Shown: piece by piece, positions 8,416-16,165 of the stretch
How positions within the stretch are numbered: the first letter of the stretch is position 1
Layout of the letters: every line of letters begins with the position of its first letter
NCBI GenBank assembly: GCA_947165275.1
Contig: CAMUZQ010000022.1
Span: 1 to 34,962 of the forward strand
DNA: 34,962 nt
Direction: 5' to 3'
Origin: an uncultured Lachnospiraceae bacterium
Lineage (GTDB): Bacteria; Bacillota; Clostridia; Lachnospirales; Lachnospiraceae
Translations under genes and position numbers: made by a program
The notes under the pieces: generated by a model
What the model was told of the DNA's origin: nothing
Seen by the model: the letters and a program-made list of their open reading frames with translations, nothing else
Database searches by the model: none

Positions 8416-8460
8416 AAGTTCCTCTTTAATAATATTCTGTGTATACAACCGTTATATAAG

Positions 8461-8483
8461 CGACCGGTATCAGCTGCCGGTCG
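8461..8483. repeat. short inverted repeat upstream of the GH3 gene
   Basis: CGACCGG (8461-8467) and CCGGTCG (8477-8483) form a perfect 7-bp stem with a 9-base loop, 45 bases upstream of the GH3 start. It may be a leader hairpin or a regulator site. A TATATA box lies between it and the gene, with no good -35, as expected for an activator-dependent promoter. Confidence 0.5.
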
Positions 8484-8502
8484 AAATGCTGCTCCGCAGT
8501 AT

Positions 8503-8539
8503 ATGCAATTATCAGGTATGACCAGAATAATAATTGCAT
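8503..8539. promoter_or_regulatory. 10-bp inverted repeat, probable operator between GH3 and araC-type genes
   Basis: ATGCAATTAT (8503-8512) and ATAATTGCAT (8530-8539) are perfect inverted repeats with 27 bp between arm starts. The right arm covers the -35 box of the regulator gene. The site lies between two divergent genes and fits autoregulation by the AraC-type protein plus control of GH3. Confidence 0.65.
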
Positions 8540-8562
8540 GAGTTTTTTCGAAACCTTATAAT
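8534..8562 (+). promoter_or_regulatory. promoter of the AraC-type regulator gene
   Basis: TTGCAT (8534-8539) and a perfect TATAAT (8557-8562) are separated by 17 bases. The -35 box is embedded in the right arm of the inverted repeat. Confidence 0.75.
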
Positions 8563-8620
8563 AAAGAGATAGTTTTTACAGGCACACACCTGCCACAGCT
8601 GCAACCGGAGGTTATCATTT

Positions 8621-9583
8621 ATGCCCAGGACATCGTCATCTCCTGCAAAATACAGGCAGCCGATCCGTGATTATGTCGGCAGAACCCTTATGGGTGAAAC
8701 AGAAATAGTCGATTTTGTACCCCAGTCCCATCTTCGTATCTGGTACAATACACAACAGGAAGGATATACGGCGCACCATCATTCCGCAGCGGAGATAATA
8801 TATTGCATTGAAAACCTTTATACCGTAACAATAGGCAATGAAGTCTATCATCTCAATGCGGGAGATATTCTTTTCATACCTCCTGATACCATACACTCTC
8901 TCAACGGCGGCGAGGGGATCCGTTTTATATTCCTTATCGACCTCATGCCGCTGCAGAGCTTTGTCGATTATAACGTGATCGAAACAGTGACCATGCGTCC
9001 TCTGTTTCTGTCAGAAAAATCCCTTCGTCCTTTGTATGAAAGGGTCAGAGACCAGCTGACAGATATAACCGACATTTATTTCCGCTCCCAGAGTATGTGG
9101 GAGCTTATGGTCTTCTCAAGGCTGACCCAGATGTATGCCGATATCGGAAGGTTTAATTTCAGCCATAAGGAAGAACGTTCCGAAAATGAAAACTCCCTTG
9201 TCTACTATGAGAAATTTGCAGGCCTGCTGAAATATGTCGATACCCATCTCAATGAAACCCTGTCGCTTGACTGGGCAGCCGATTTTACAGGCTTCTCCAA
9301 ATACTATTTTCTCCGTCTTTTCAAGGAATATACCGGCATGACCTATTACGATCTTATCCTTCATAAGCGGATACAGTCCGCCCAGAGGCTTTTATATTCC
9401 AAGGAAAGCGTGACCAACATAGCCATCCGTACCGGCTTCAATAACCTTACATCCTTCAGCCGGAGCTTCAAAAAACTCACCGGAGTATCACCGTCCCAGT
9501 ACAGGAACCGCAAGGAAGAGTTTGACCACCATGGTACAAGCAAACAGCTGATCCCTCTTCCTGCGGCACAATCTGCTCTGTAG
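8621..9583 (+). CDS. AraC-family transcriptional regulator with N-terminal cupin domain
   Basis: This 320-residue protein is a sugar-responsive type of regulator. Residues about 35-115 form the cupin ligand domain (HHHSAAEIIYCIE at 52-64, then NAGDILFIPPDTIHSL). Residues about 215-305 hold two helix-turn-helix units: SLDWAADFTGFSKYYFLRLFKEYTG, then NIAIRTGFNNLTSFSRSFKKLTGVSPSQYR, the usual AraC signature. A CCGGAGG site precedes the ATG. It is divergent from GH3 and convergent with the importer operon, whose last stop codon is only 6 bases away. Likely targets are GH3, its own gene and possibly the importer; the inducing sugar is unknown. Confidence 0.95.
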   Translation: MPRTSSSPAKYRQPIRDYVGRTLMGETEIVDFVPQSHLRIWYNTQQEGYTAHHHSAAEIIYCIENLYTVTIGNEVYHLNAGDILFIPPDTIHSLNGGEGIRFIFLIDLMPLQSFVDYNVIETVTMRPLFLSEKSLRPLYERVRDQLTDITDIYFRSQSMWELMVFSRLTQMYADIGRFNFSHKEERSENENSLVYYEKFAGLLKYVDTHLNETLSLDWAADFTGFSKYYFLRLFKEYTGMTYYDLILHKRIQSAQRLLYSKESVTNIAIRTGFNNLTSFSRSFKKLTGVSPSQYRNRKEEFDHHGTSKQLIPLPAAQSAL

Positions 9584-9589
9584 GTTTTG

Positions 9590-10426
9590 TCAGCCCTTGA
9601 CGCTCCCGAGAGCGACGCCTGCTATTATGTACTTTGAAAGAAGCAGGTATACTACTATCAAAGGCAGCGCTGTAAGGGTCAGGCCCATATATATGGAGCC
9701 GTATTCCGTCTTATATATATCTCCGCGAAGAAGGGAGATCATTATAGGCAGTGTATATTTCTTCTGATCTGTAAGCAGGATCAAAGGTGTAAAGAGATTG
9801 TTCCAGCTTGATACAAAGCAGAAGATAGCCTGTGTAGCTATTGCCGGCTTCATTATAGGCAGCGCTATCTGATTGAAGATAAAGAACTCCTTCGCTCCGT
9901 CTATCCTGGCAGACTGGACTATCTCCAGGGAAAGCGCCGGCTTCATATACTGTCTCATGAAAAATACCATCGATGGCGATGCAATGGCCGGCAGGATCAG
10001 CATCGACAGGTGATTGGTCATATGTATCTTATAAACCATCTGATAGAAACCGATCATTGTTATCTGTGCAGGTATCATCATGATCGCCATGATAAAGCTG
10101 AAAAACACATTGCGGAGCTTCCACTCATAAACAACTATGGCATAGGCCGTAAGCGTCGAGAAATAAGTTGCGAGTACAGTCGCTCCGATCGATACTATAA
10201 GCGAATTGGCAAAACCAACCGCAGGATTGAAGCTCTTACCGAGAAGGATCTTCAGGTTACTGCTGAAGTATGTGGACGGTATGAGCGAAACTGCATGCTG
10301 CTGTATCTCTGTTGTAGATCTGGTCGAGTTCACGATCATTATGATAAAGGGCATCAGGCTCAGGAGTGACAAAAAGATACAGAGTATGAAAATGACTGTC
10401 TTTTTAAGGATTTGATTCTTAGCCAT
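9590..10426 (-). CDS. CUT1 sugar ABC transporter permease, MalG-like
   Basis: This inner-membrane permease (278 residues) has about six helices. The EAA-loop that docks to the ATPase is seen as VQSARIDGAKEFFIFNQIALPIMKP. The N-terminal LMPFIIMIVNSTRSTTEI and the late FVSSWNNLFTPLIL segment are typical of MalG-type proteins. It overlaps the upstream permease gene by 8 bases and carries a GAAGGAGG site inside that gene, so translation is coupled. Its stop lies 6 bases from the end of the convergent regulator gene and no terminator is visible between them. Substrate is inferred from the neighbours to be an oligosaccharide. Confidence 0.93.
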   Translation of the reverse strand: MAKNQILKKTVIFILCIFLSLLSLMPFIIMIVNSTRSTTEIQQHAVSLIPSTYFSSNLKILLGKSFNPAVGFANSLIVSIGATVLATYFSTLTAYAIVVYEWKLRNVFFSFIMAIMMIPAQITMIGFYQMVYKIHMTNHLSMLILPAIASPSMVFFMRQYMKPALSLEIVQSARIDGAKEFFIFNQIALPIMKPAIATQAIFCFVSSWNNLFTPLILLTDQKKYTLPIMISLLRGDIYKTEYGSIYMGLTLTALPLIVVYLLLSKYIIAGVALGSVKG

Positions 10427-11402
10427 TGTTTTGCTTTGCCTCCTTCATCTTCTTTTTCTGCAGCTTTATCTGCTGTCTCATGATCTTGCGCATCTCTGCT
10501 TCATCCTTGTCTCTCAGAATATAGAAAAGAAGAGCTGAGACGGCAACTATTATCACAAACATTATCATACTCGTAGCGGCTGCCCTGTTGTACAGATAAC
10601 CTCCGCTGAAGGCCTGATTATAGATAAAGACGCCTACAGTAAGTGTTGCATTGTCAGGTCCTCCCATAAGGAAGAGCTTGGGTATATCAAACATGTTCAA
10701 TCCGCCGATAAGACTTGTCACCAGCGTGAACAGCAGTATTGTCTTGATGTTGGGTATGGTGACAAACCAGAATGTCTGCCAGCCGTTGGCTCCGTCAACC
10801 TCCGCAGCTTCGTATATCTCCGGACTTATTCCAAGTATTCCCGAGATCAGTATGATCATAGTATATCCATACCACATCCAGGTCTGTATGAAGATAACGA
10901 TATTCTGCGCTATGTCTTTTTTCACCAGGAAATTATATGGCTCACTCAAAAGACCGAATCTTGTCATAAGATCATTCACAGGTCCCATCGGATAACCAAA
11001 AAGGGAATAAAACAGTATAGCCACAGTTGCTGCCGTGATGATATTGGGCATGTAGAATACTACCTTAAACAAACCCGCGCCGGGTATTTTAAATCTTTTA
11101 TCGGTAAACCATGCCGAAAGCAGCAGCGCAAGCGCCAGCTGTGGAATGAAGTTGGAAACCCACAGCTTCAGTGTATTGCCGAAAGCCGTATGGAAGGTAG
11201 GGCTTGCGAGTATGGCTTTGTAATTGCCAAATGGATCATCTAAAAAGTGTATTGTGGTATTCCCGATACCTTTCAGATCCGTAAATCCTATTACCGCCGT
11301 ATAAAGCGTCGGATACAGAGAAAAGATCAGGAAAGCAAGAAGGAACGGAAGACTGAAAAGGTACCCGTATCTTGCATAACTGAATGTACTTTTCTTTTTC
11401 AT
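10419..11402 (-). CDS. CUT1 sugar ABC transporter permease, MalF-like
   Basis: This second membrane subunit (327 residues) has six or so helices and the EAA-loop YEAAEVDGANGWQTFWFVTIPNIK. The start MKKKSTFSYARYGYLFSLPFLLAFLIF is typical. The C-terminal tail is unusually rich in Lys and Met (MRKIMRQQIKLQKKKMKEAKQNN) and would lie in the cytoplasm. The gene follows the binding-protein gene after a 122-base gap with a stable hairpin, and overlaps the MalG-like gene. No ATPase gene is in the operon. Confidence 0.93.
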   Translation of the reverse strand: MKKKSTFSYARYGYLFSLPFLLAFLIFSLYPTLYTAVIGFTDLKGIGNTTIHFLDDPFGNYKAILASPTFHTAFGNTLKLWVSNFIPQLALALLLSAWFTDKRFKIPGAGLFKVVFYMPNIITAATVAILFYSLFGYPMGPVNDLMTRFGLLSEPYNFLVKKDIAQNIVIFIQTWMWYGYTMIILISGILGISPEIYEAAEVDGANGWQTFWFVTIPNIKTILLFTLVTSLIGGLNMFDIPKLFLMGGPDNATLTVGVFIYNQAFSGGYLYNRAAATSMIMFVIIVAVSALLFYILRDKDEAEMRKIMRQQIKLQKKKMKEAKQNNG

Positions 11403-11480
11403 TGGATTACCCCCGAATACGATAAGAGACTCCGGTTATATAAGCAGACTCCCTGTACTGACCTCAGAACTCTGAAAATA

Positions 11481-11510
11481 TCGGGACAGATGACCGGACA
11501 TCTGCCCCGA
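11481..11510 (-). terminator. intra-operon hairpin between binding protein and permease genes
   Basis: The stem TCGGGACAGATG / CATCTGCCCCGA has 11 of 12 pairs around a 6-base loop. On the minus strand it is followed by TATTTT, a weak U tract. Its position just after the binding-protein gene suggests partial termination or 3'-end protection, giving more binding protein than permease, as in many sugar importers. Confidence 0.6.
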
Positions 11511-11524
11511 AAACACCGTATTAA

Positions 11525-13033
11525 TTACGGAGCATCGATTCCAAGAGTATCAGAAACTGTGGTCTTGAAATCCTTTATTGCATCCTCTCTGCTCTTTTCA
11601 CCTGCAGCGTATGCACGTACCTGATCTCTCCAGATGAGGTTTATAGCCTCGTCATACTGGGTCAGATTCTTACCGTTTGCATAGCTGTTTGCAGGTACAA
11701 AGTAATCAAACATATTCTGTCCGCCGAGGAAATCAAGTGATCCGTCAGACTTGTCCATGACTGCGCCTGATGCAACGGAATCCTTTGTTCCGCCTTCTCC
11801 GTTAAGAGTGCCGTTTGCCCACTTATACTGAAGTCCGTCCTCTGTAGCATCAAGTGTTATCCACTGAATAATATCCTTTACTGCAGATACCTTATCAGCA
11901 TCCATGTTCTTGTTTGCAAGAAGCCATGTGCCGCCCCAGAAAAAGCCTATAGGAGAATCGCAGATAGCCCAGTCGCCGTATGTGCCTTCGCCTGCCTTCT
12001 CGCCGCCGCAGTTAGGTGCAAGTGTGTAGTTGATGAGCCATGCAGGTCCGAAGAAACCGAATACAGGCTTTGATCCCTCGCCCTTCATGTCTGCAAACCA
12101 TGCATCCTGCCAGTCCTGAGTCTGGTTTGACCAGCCGTTGTCTGTAAGGTTCTTGGAGATATCAAGGAACTCTTCTCTCTTGGGGTCGATCTGCAGAGCG
12201 CCGCTCTCATCGATCCAGCCCTTGTCTGAGCTGTTCTCAACTGCATGCCAGATATCACCGTCGCCTGATACTATAGCATCGCCCTTATCTGCAAGAGTCT
12301 TTGCTGCTTCCCAGAACTTATCCCATGATCCTGAGCCGCCGCCGATTATCTTTGAGATCTCTGCGGGATCATCTGTTCCGAATACATCCTTGGCTATTGA
12401 ACGTCTGTAAATGAATGCGCCGCCTGTGGCCTGATAACCGAGGGCATCCACATCCCCGTTTTTATTTGTTCCTATATCTACTGAATACTGAGCAATGTTT
12501 GAATTCTTTATCTCAGAATCAATATCTATGCCGAGATCCTTGTAGGGCATTGCGTAATCCTGCATATCGCCTTGTGAATACTTAAGAACAAATGCCGCCT
12601 CTGCGCAATAGATATCGGGCTGCTCGCTGCCGCCTGCCTGAAGAGCCGCGTCAAGAGCGGGCTGATATGCGCCCTCTGTTGTGGCAATTATCGTGGAATT
12701 GATGGAATAAGGGAAATCCGGATGCGCTTCGATATACTTATCAACCATTCCCGGTACCTCATCCGTGAACGCCCACAGATTGATCGTGCCGCTTCCACCG
12801 CCTGAAGCCGGTGTAGCGCTGTCTGTAGAAGCATCACTTCCTGCATCAGCTGCAGTATCCTCTGCTGCCGCCGTGTCTTCTGCTGCCGCTGTGTCCCCTG
12901 CTTCCTCAGCGCCTGCATCTGCTGCCGGAGCATCAGCTGCCGCACCTGTGTCAGCTGCACTTCCTCCGCAGCCTGCCAGCAATGTTGCTGTCATAGCGCA
13001 GGACAATACGATCGCCATTAACTTTCTTTTCAT
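11525..13033 (-). CDS. extracellular sugar-binding lipoprotein of an ABC importer
   Basis: This family 1-type solute-binding protein (502 residues) captures the sugar outside the membrane and delivers it to the two permeases. A lipoprotein signal peptide ends in LLAGC with the lipidated Cys at 22. Residues about 24-80 are a low-complexity Ala/Asp/Glu/Thr/Gly linker. The binding domain follows (GTINLWAFTDEVPGMVDKYIEAHPDF, then QDWQDAWFADMKGEG and GFFGPAWLINY). The frame starts at a GTG (13057), but that would place the ribosome site inside the gene. The ATG at 13033 has a perfect AGGAGG 5 bases ahead and gives a normal signal peptide. Divergent from the second DUF624 gene. The exact sugar is not readable from sequence. 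Confidence 0.94.
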   Translation of the reverse strand: MKRKLMAIVLSCAMTATLLAGCGGSAADTGAAADAPAADAGAEEAGDTAAAEDTAAAEDTAADAGSDASTDSATPASGGGSGTINLWAFTDEVPGMVDKYIEAHPDFPYSINSTIIATTEGAYQPALDAALQAGGSEQPDIYCAEAAFVLKYSQGDMQDYAMPYKDLGIDIDSEIKNSNIAQYSVDIGTNKNGDVDALGYQATGGAFIYRRSIAKDVFGTDDPAEISKIIGGGSGSWDKFWEAAKTLADKGDAIVSGDGDIWHAVENSSDKGWIDESGALQIDPKREEFLDISKNLTDNGWSNQTQDWQDAWFADMKGEGSKPVFGFFGPAWLINYTLAPNCGGEKAGEGTYGDWAICDSPIGFFWGGTWLLANKNMDADKVSAVKDIIQWITLDATEDGLQYKWANGTLNGEGGTKDSVASGAVMDKSDGSLDFLGGQNMFDYFVPANSYANGKNLTQYDEAINLIWRDQVRAYAAGEKSREDAIKDFKTTVSDTLGIDAP

Positions 13034-13070
13034 TTTTCCTCCTAACCGTGTTTTCACACTTTTGTTATTT

Positions 13071-13088
13071 TCCGGATCTGCATCCGGA
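13071..13088. repeat. inverted repeat in the binding-protein leader
   Basis: TCCGGAT (13071-13077) and ATCCGGA (13082-13088) form a perfect 7-bp inverted repeat with a 4-base loop, about 38 bases upstream of the binding-protein ATG. It is followed by A residues rather than T, so it is not a terminator. It may be an operator or a leader hairpin. Confidence 0.55.
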
Positions 13089-13133
13089 CATTACACTAAA
13101 TATATATATAACATTTCCCATGGGATCAGTTTA

Positions 13134-13183
13134 TACAAAAATTGCTCTCAGTTATTCATTTCTTGTCAAAATGTACAAAAATT
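13134..13183. repeat. direct repeats TACAAAAATT in the divergent control region
   Basis: TACAAAAATT occurs at 13134-13143 and 13174-13183, offset by 40 bp (about four helical turns, the same face of DNA). A TTGACA box on the minus strand (13169-13164) lies between them but lacks a -10 box at normal spacing. This pattern fits an activator-dependent promoter for the importer operon. Confidence 0.5.
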
Positions 13184-13191
13184 TCTAACCG

Positions 13192-13212
13192 AAACGTTTT
13201 TTGTTGTATAAT
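13192..13212 (+). promoter_or_regulatory. promoter with AAACGTTT palindrome ahead of the second DUF624 gene
   Basis: A perfect TATAAT is at 13207-13212 and no recognisable -35 stands at the right distance. An 8-bp palindrome AAACGTTT (13192-13199), with the central CG step typical of LacI-family operators, lies where RNA polymerase would span. Transcription would start at or next to the ATG at 13219. Confidence 0.55.
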
Positions 13213-13218
13213 CTGCTC

Positions 13219-13854
13219 ATGGATAAGCTGTTTAATCCCAATAATCCGGTCATGATCCTTTTGTCCAGGATCTTTGACCTTATAGCCCTGAATGTCTGCT
13301 TTGTGATCGCCTGTATTCCTGTCTTTACCATAGGACCGGCTCTCACAGCTTTATATGCCGTTGCTTTAAGAATGGCTGAGGGCGAGTTTGGAGATACGAT
13401 CCGGGTTTTTTCGGCTTCCTTCAGAAAAAACTTCAGACAGGCAGTAATACTTTGGATCCCTGCAGCCCTGGCTGCCGCCTTCCTGTCGGCGGATCTTTAC
13501 ATTATATTTAATTATCTCCCTTCCAAATTCCTTCTCCTCCAGATCCCGGTCTGGCTTTTACTGTTTCTGGATGTATCCGTGATCATATATGCCTTTCCCA
13601 TGCTTGCAGGATATGAGCAGACCAGTCTGATGCTTGTAAAAAACTCCCTGCTTTTAAGCATCGGCAATATACCTTTAACCGTTTTTATTGTTGTAATACT
13701 TGGGATCATAGCAGATCTGTCCCTTCACAACGGCAGCCTGCTGGTGTTCTTTTTCAGCATTTTTCTGTTTATAGGCTGTGCTCTGCTGGCCAGGCTCTTT
13801 GCCGTTTTTTTCAGAAGGATCTTCCTTAAGATATCCGGTGTTGAATCTGATTGA
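13219..13854 (+). CDS. second DUF624 (YesL-like) membrane protein
   Basis: This 211-residue polytopic membrane protein resembles the one at 5422-6147. The shared pattern is MDKLFNPNNPVMILLSRIFDLIALN, CIPVFTIGPALTALYAVALRM and SASFRKNFRQAVILW, then about four hydrophobic helices. Function is unknown; its place between an importer and xylulokinase supports a role in sugar uptake. The frame opens at a TTG (13201), but the ATG at 13219 matches the family start. No Shine-Dalgarno sequence precedes it and a TATAAT box ends 6 bases upstream, so the mRNA may be leaderless. xylB follows after 59 bases and is probably on the same transcript. Confidence 0.9.
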   Translation: MDKLFNPNNPVMILLSRIFDLIALNVCFVIACIPVFTIGPALTALYAVALRMAEGEFGDTIRVFSASFRKNFRQAVILWIPAALAAAFLSADLYIIFNYLPSKFLLLQIPVWLLLFLDVSVIIYAFPMLAGYEQTSLMLVKNSLLLSIGNIPLTVFIVVILGIIADLSLHNGSLLVFFFSIFLFIGCALLARLFAVFFRRIFLKISGVESD

Positions 13855-13913
13855 CATGTCGGATATCCATAGGATAAAGTTTTAATATATCAACATTTTT
13901 TAGGAGGGTATTT

Positions 13914-15377
13914 ATGTATTACATTGGTGTAGATCTGGGTACTTCCGCTGTCAAGCTCCTTCTCATGGAGTCTGACGGCACCATCACAAACATCGTTTCC
14001 GAAAAATATCCCATCGCTTTTCCGCATCCCGGCTGGTCGGAGCAGGAGCCTGCGGACTGGTGGGCAGCCGTGAAGAAGGGCATACCTGAGCTGGTTTCCG
14101 GGATAGACGCCTCAAAGGTAGCAGGCATTTCCTTCGGCGGCCAGATGCACGGTCTTGTCGTTCTGGATGAAAACGACGAGGTCATCCGTCCTGCCATACT
14201 GTGGAATGACGGCCGCACACAGAAGGAAACCGATTATCTCAATGAAGTGATAGGTAAAGAAAAGCTTTCGGAGTATACGGCAAATATTGCTTTTGCCGGA
14301 TTCACAGCTCCCAAGATCCTTTGGATGAAGGAGAATGAACCCGATAAATTCGCGCGGATCAAAAAGATCATGCTGCCTAAGGATTATATAGCATATATGC
14401 TCACAGGCGTACACTGTACAGATCCTTCCGATGCTTCCGGAATGCTCCTTTATGATGTAAAGAATCGTAAATGGTCCGAGGAGATGTGCGATATCTGCGG
14501 TATAGACCAGAGCATGCTGGCAAAGGTATACGAATCCTATGAGAAGGTAGGGACATTAAAAGAAGATGTTGCAGCTGAGCTGGGTCTTTCACCGTCTGTC
14601 ATAGTAGCGGCAGGCGCCGGCGACAATGCAGCCGCAGCAGTCGGGACCGGAACAGTGGGAGAGGGCCTTTGCAATATAAGCCTTGGTACCTCAGGCACTA
14701 TATTTATTTCCAGCCATGAATTCAAGGTGGATTCCTTTAATGCCATCCACTCCTTTGCGCATGCAGACGGATATTATCATCTCATGGGCTGCATGCTTTC
14801 AGCAGCATCCTGCAAGGCATGGTTTATAGAAGACATACTGAAAACAGACGACTATGCCGGCGAGCAGGGCAAGATCACAGATGATATGCTCGGTAATAAT
14901 AATATTTTCTTCATGCCCTACCTCATGGGAGAGCGCTCACCTTACAATAATCCCAACGCCCGGGCCGCTTTCATCGGCATGTCCATGGACAGCACCAGGA
15001 CAGATATGCTTCAGGCTGTTATGGAGGGCATAACCTTCGGGATCAGGGATTCGTACGAGGTCGCAAAGGCTCTGGGTATAGATGTCAAGCGCACCCGCAT
15101 CTGCGGAGGCGGAGCAAAGGGCGAGCTTCCGAAGAAGATGATGGCAAATATCCTGAATATAGACGTGGATGTGCCTGCGAATGATCAGGGACCTTCCATG
15201 GGAGGCGCCATACTTGCCGCTGTAGCTGCAGGTGAATACTCTACCGTGGAGGAGGCTGCCGCCAGGATAGTCAAGATGGAGGGAACTATCCATCCTGATC
15301 CTGAGATCGCCAAAAGATATGAAGAGAAATATCAAAGATACAGAAAGCTTTATCCGCTTCTTAAGGAATGGTATTAA
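13914..15377 (+). CDS. xylB: xylulokinase
   Basis: This FGGY-family kinase (487 residues, normal length) phosphorylates D-xylulose with ATP to give xylulose 5-phosphate, which enters the pentose phosphate route. Xylulokinase signatures are all present: MYYIGVDLGTSAVK, SFGGQMHGLV, AILWNDGRT, TAPKILWMKE, LPKDYI and TDPSDASGMLLYDV. The catalytic Asp is about residue 237 in GAGDNAAAAVG. The C-terminal nucleotide-binding part has RICGGGAKGELPKKMMANIL. A TAGGAGGG site is well placed. It ends in a strong terminator. No xylose isomerase gene is in the window, so that step must be encoded elsewhere. Confidence 0.96.
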   Translation: MYYIGVDLGTSAVKLLLMESDGTITNIVSEKYPIAFPHPGWSEQEPADWWAAVKKGIPELVSGIDASKVAGISFGGQMHGLVVLDENDEVIRPAILWNDGRTQKETDYLNEVIGKEKLSEYTANIAFAGFTAPKILWMKENEPDKFARIKKIMLPKDYIAYMLTGVHCTDPSDASGMLLYDVKNRKWSEEMCDICGIDQSMLAKVYESYEKVGTLKEDVAAELGLSPSVIVAAGAGDNAAAAVGTGTVGEGLCNISLGTSGTIFISSHEFKVDSFNAIHSFAHADGYYHLMGCMLSAASCKAWFIEDILKTDDYAGEQGKITDDMLGNNNIFFMPYLMGERSPYNNPNARAAFIGMSMDSTRTDMLQAVMEGITFGIRDSYEVAKALGIDVKRTRICGGGAKGELPKKMMANILNIDVDVPANDQGPSMGGAILAAVAAGEYSTVEEAAARIVKMEGTIHPDPEIAKRYEEKYQRYRKLYPLLKEWY

Positions 15378-15389
15378 CAGATGCAAAAA

Positions 15390-15422
15390 GACCTCCCGTG
15401 AGATCACGGGAGGTCTTTTTAT
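15390..15422. terminator. bidirectional terminator between xylB and the small-protein gene
   Basis: An 11-bp perfect stem GACCTCCCGTG / CACGGGAGGTC has a 4-base loop. It is flanked by AAAAA before and TTTTT after, so it has a U-run in both directions. It serves xylB on the plus strand and the convergent gene at 15433-15666 on the minus strand. Confidence 0.93.
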
Positions 15423-15432
15423 TGCGGTCTGA

Positions 15433-15666
15433 TCACTGGTTTATCATGTAGTTGACCAGCTTATCTATATCCTCCGGCTCGTAAGCTACAAGCTCGAGCT
15501 CCTTTATAACGCCGTCTGAAAAGATATTGGCCATTGATACATACTGTGAAAGCTTACTCTTAAGGTTAAGTCTGTCGCCTTCGCCCGTGACAAGCTCAAC
15601 CTTGCCCTTGCATTCGTCAACTACCTTAAAAAACTTGTCAATGTCCTTAATGTTTTCGATCTTCAT
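15433..15666 (-). CDS. small acidic protein of unknown function (77 residues)
   Basis: I do not recognise an established function. The protein starts MKIENIKDIDKFFKVVDECKG and continues KVELVTGEGDRLNLKSKLSQYVSMANIFSDG. It is highly charged, has no Cys pair, signal peptide or membrane helix, and looks like a compact alpha/beta cytoplasmic protein. Similar small proteins occur in Clostridia as far as I recall. It is probably a real gene: it has a perfect AAAGGAGG site, a strong promoter at 15743-15771 and a clean terminator. The gene stands alone between xylB and ridA. Confidence 0.85.
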   Translation of the reverse strand: MKIENIKDIDKFFKVVDECKGKVELVTGEGDRLNLKSKLSQYVSMANIFSDGVIKELELVAYEPEDIDKLVNYMINQ

Positions 15667-15689
15667 GGTAAAAACCTCCTTTATTACCC

Positions 15690-15705
15690 GGGACTTCCAC
15701 GTCCC
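15690..15705 (-). ncRNA. leader hairpin just ahead of the small-protein ribosome site
   Basis: GGGAC (15690-15694) and GTCCC (15701-15705) pair around a 6-base loop in the leader, ending about 10 bases before the Shine-Dalgarno sequence. It is short, so it may only shape the leader. It is not a recognised riboswitch. Confidence 0.4.
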
Positions 15706-15742
15706 TCATCTACTTCTCACAACTGTTTCCTGTTTCGGTGGG

Positions 15743-15771
15743 ATTAAACCACATTTTGCGGATAATGTCAA
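15743..15771 (-). promoter_or_regulatory. strong promoter of the small-protein gene
   Basis: A perfect TTGACA (15771-15766) and TTTAAT (15748-15743) are separated by 17 bases, with TGTGG before the -10 (extended -10). The -35 lies 20 bases past the ridA stop. The leader is about 70 bases. Confidence 0.82.
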
Positions 15772-15790
15772 ATTTCTTATGAAAAACCCC

Positions 15791-16165
15791 TTATTTCTCC
15801 GCTACAGCCTCCACTTCGATCAATACATCCTTCGGCAGGCGGGCCACTTCCACGCAGCTTCTTGCAGGATAAGGCTTGCTGAAAAAATCCGCATAGACCT
15901 CATTTATACTTCCGAAGTCATTCATATCTTTTATGAATACCGTTGTCTTTATTACCTTTTCTATACTGCTGCCTGCATCCTCCAGCAGCGCAGCAAGATT
16001 TGTAAATGCCTGCCCTGCCTGTGACGGCGCATCCTTTCCCGATATCTCTCCTGTAGCCGGATCCACGGGGATCACTCCTGATGTGAATATCATGTCTCCT
16101 GCTTCTATCGCCTGGGAATATGGTCCTATAGCCGCCGGCGCCCTGTCAGTGCTTATCTCTTTCAT
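15791..16165 (-). CDS. ridA: RidA family enamine/imine deaminase
   Basis: RidA (YjgF/UK114) hydrolyses reactive 2-aminoacrylate and other enamines or imines formed by PLP enzymes. The 124 residues match the family, with SGVIPVDPATGEI, TVFIKDMNDFGSINEVYADFF and the signature PARSCVEVARLPKDVLIEVEAVA. The catalytic Arg is 102. The start overlaps the end of cvfB by 20 bases and its AAAGGAGG site lies inside cvfB, so the gene is the last of the operon and probably coupled. No clear terminator is seen before the next promoter. Confidence 0.96.
   Translation of the reverse strand: MKEISTDRAPAAIGPYSQAIEAGDMIFTSGVIPVDPATGEISGKDAPSQAGQAFTNLAALLEDAGSSIEKVIKTTVFIKDMNDFGSINEVYADFFSKPYPARSCVEVARLPKDVLIEVEAVAEK

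Noticed and set aside
7702-8541. 279-codon open frame on the plus strand opposite GH3
   Set aside because: It is the antisense shadow of the GH3 coding sequence, with no family signature or ribosome site.
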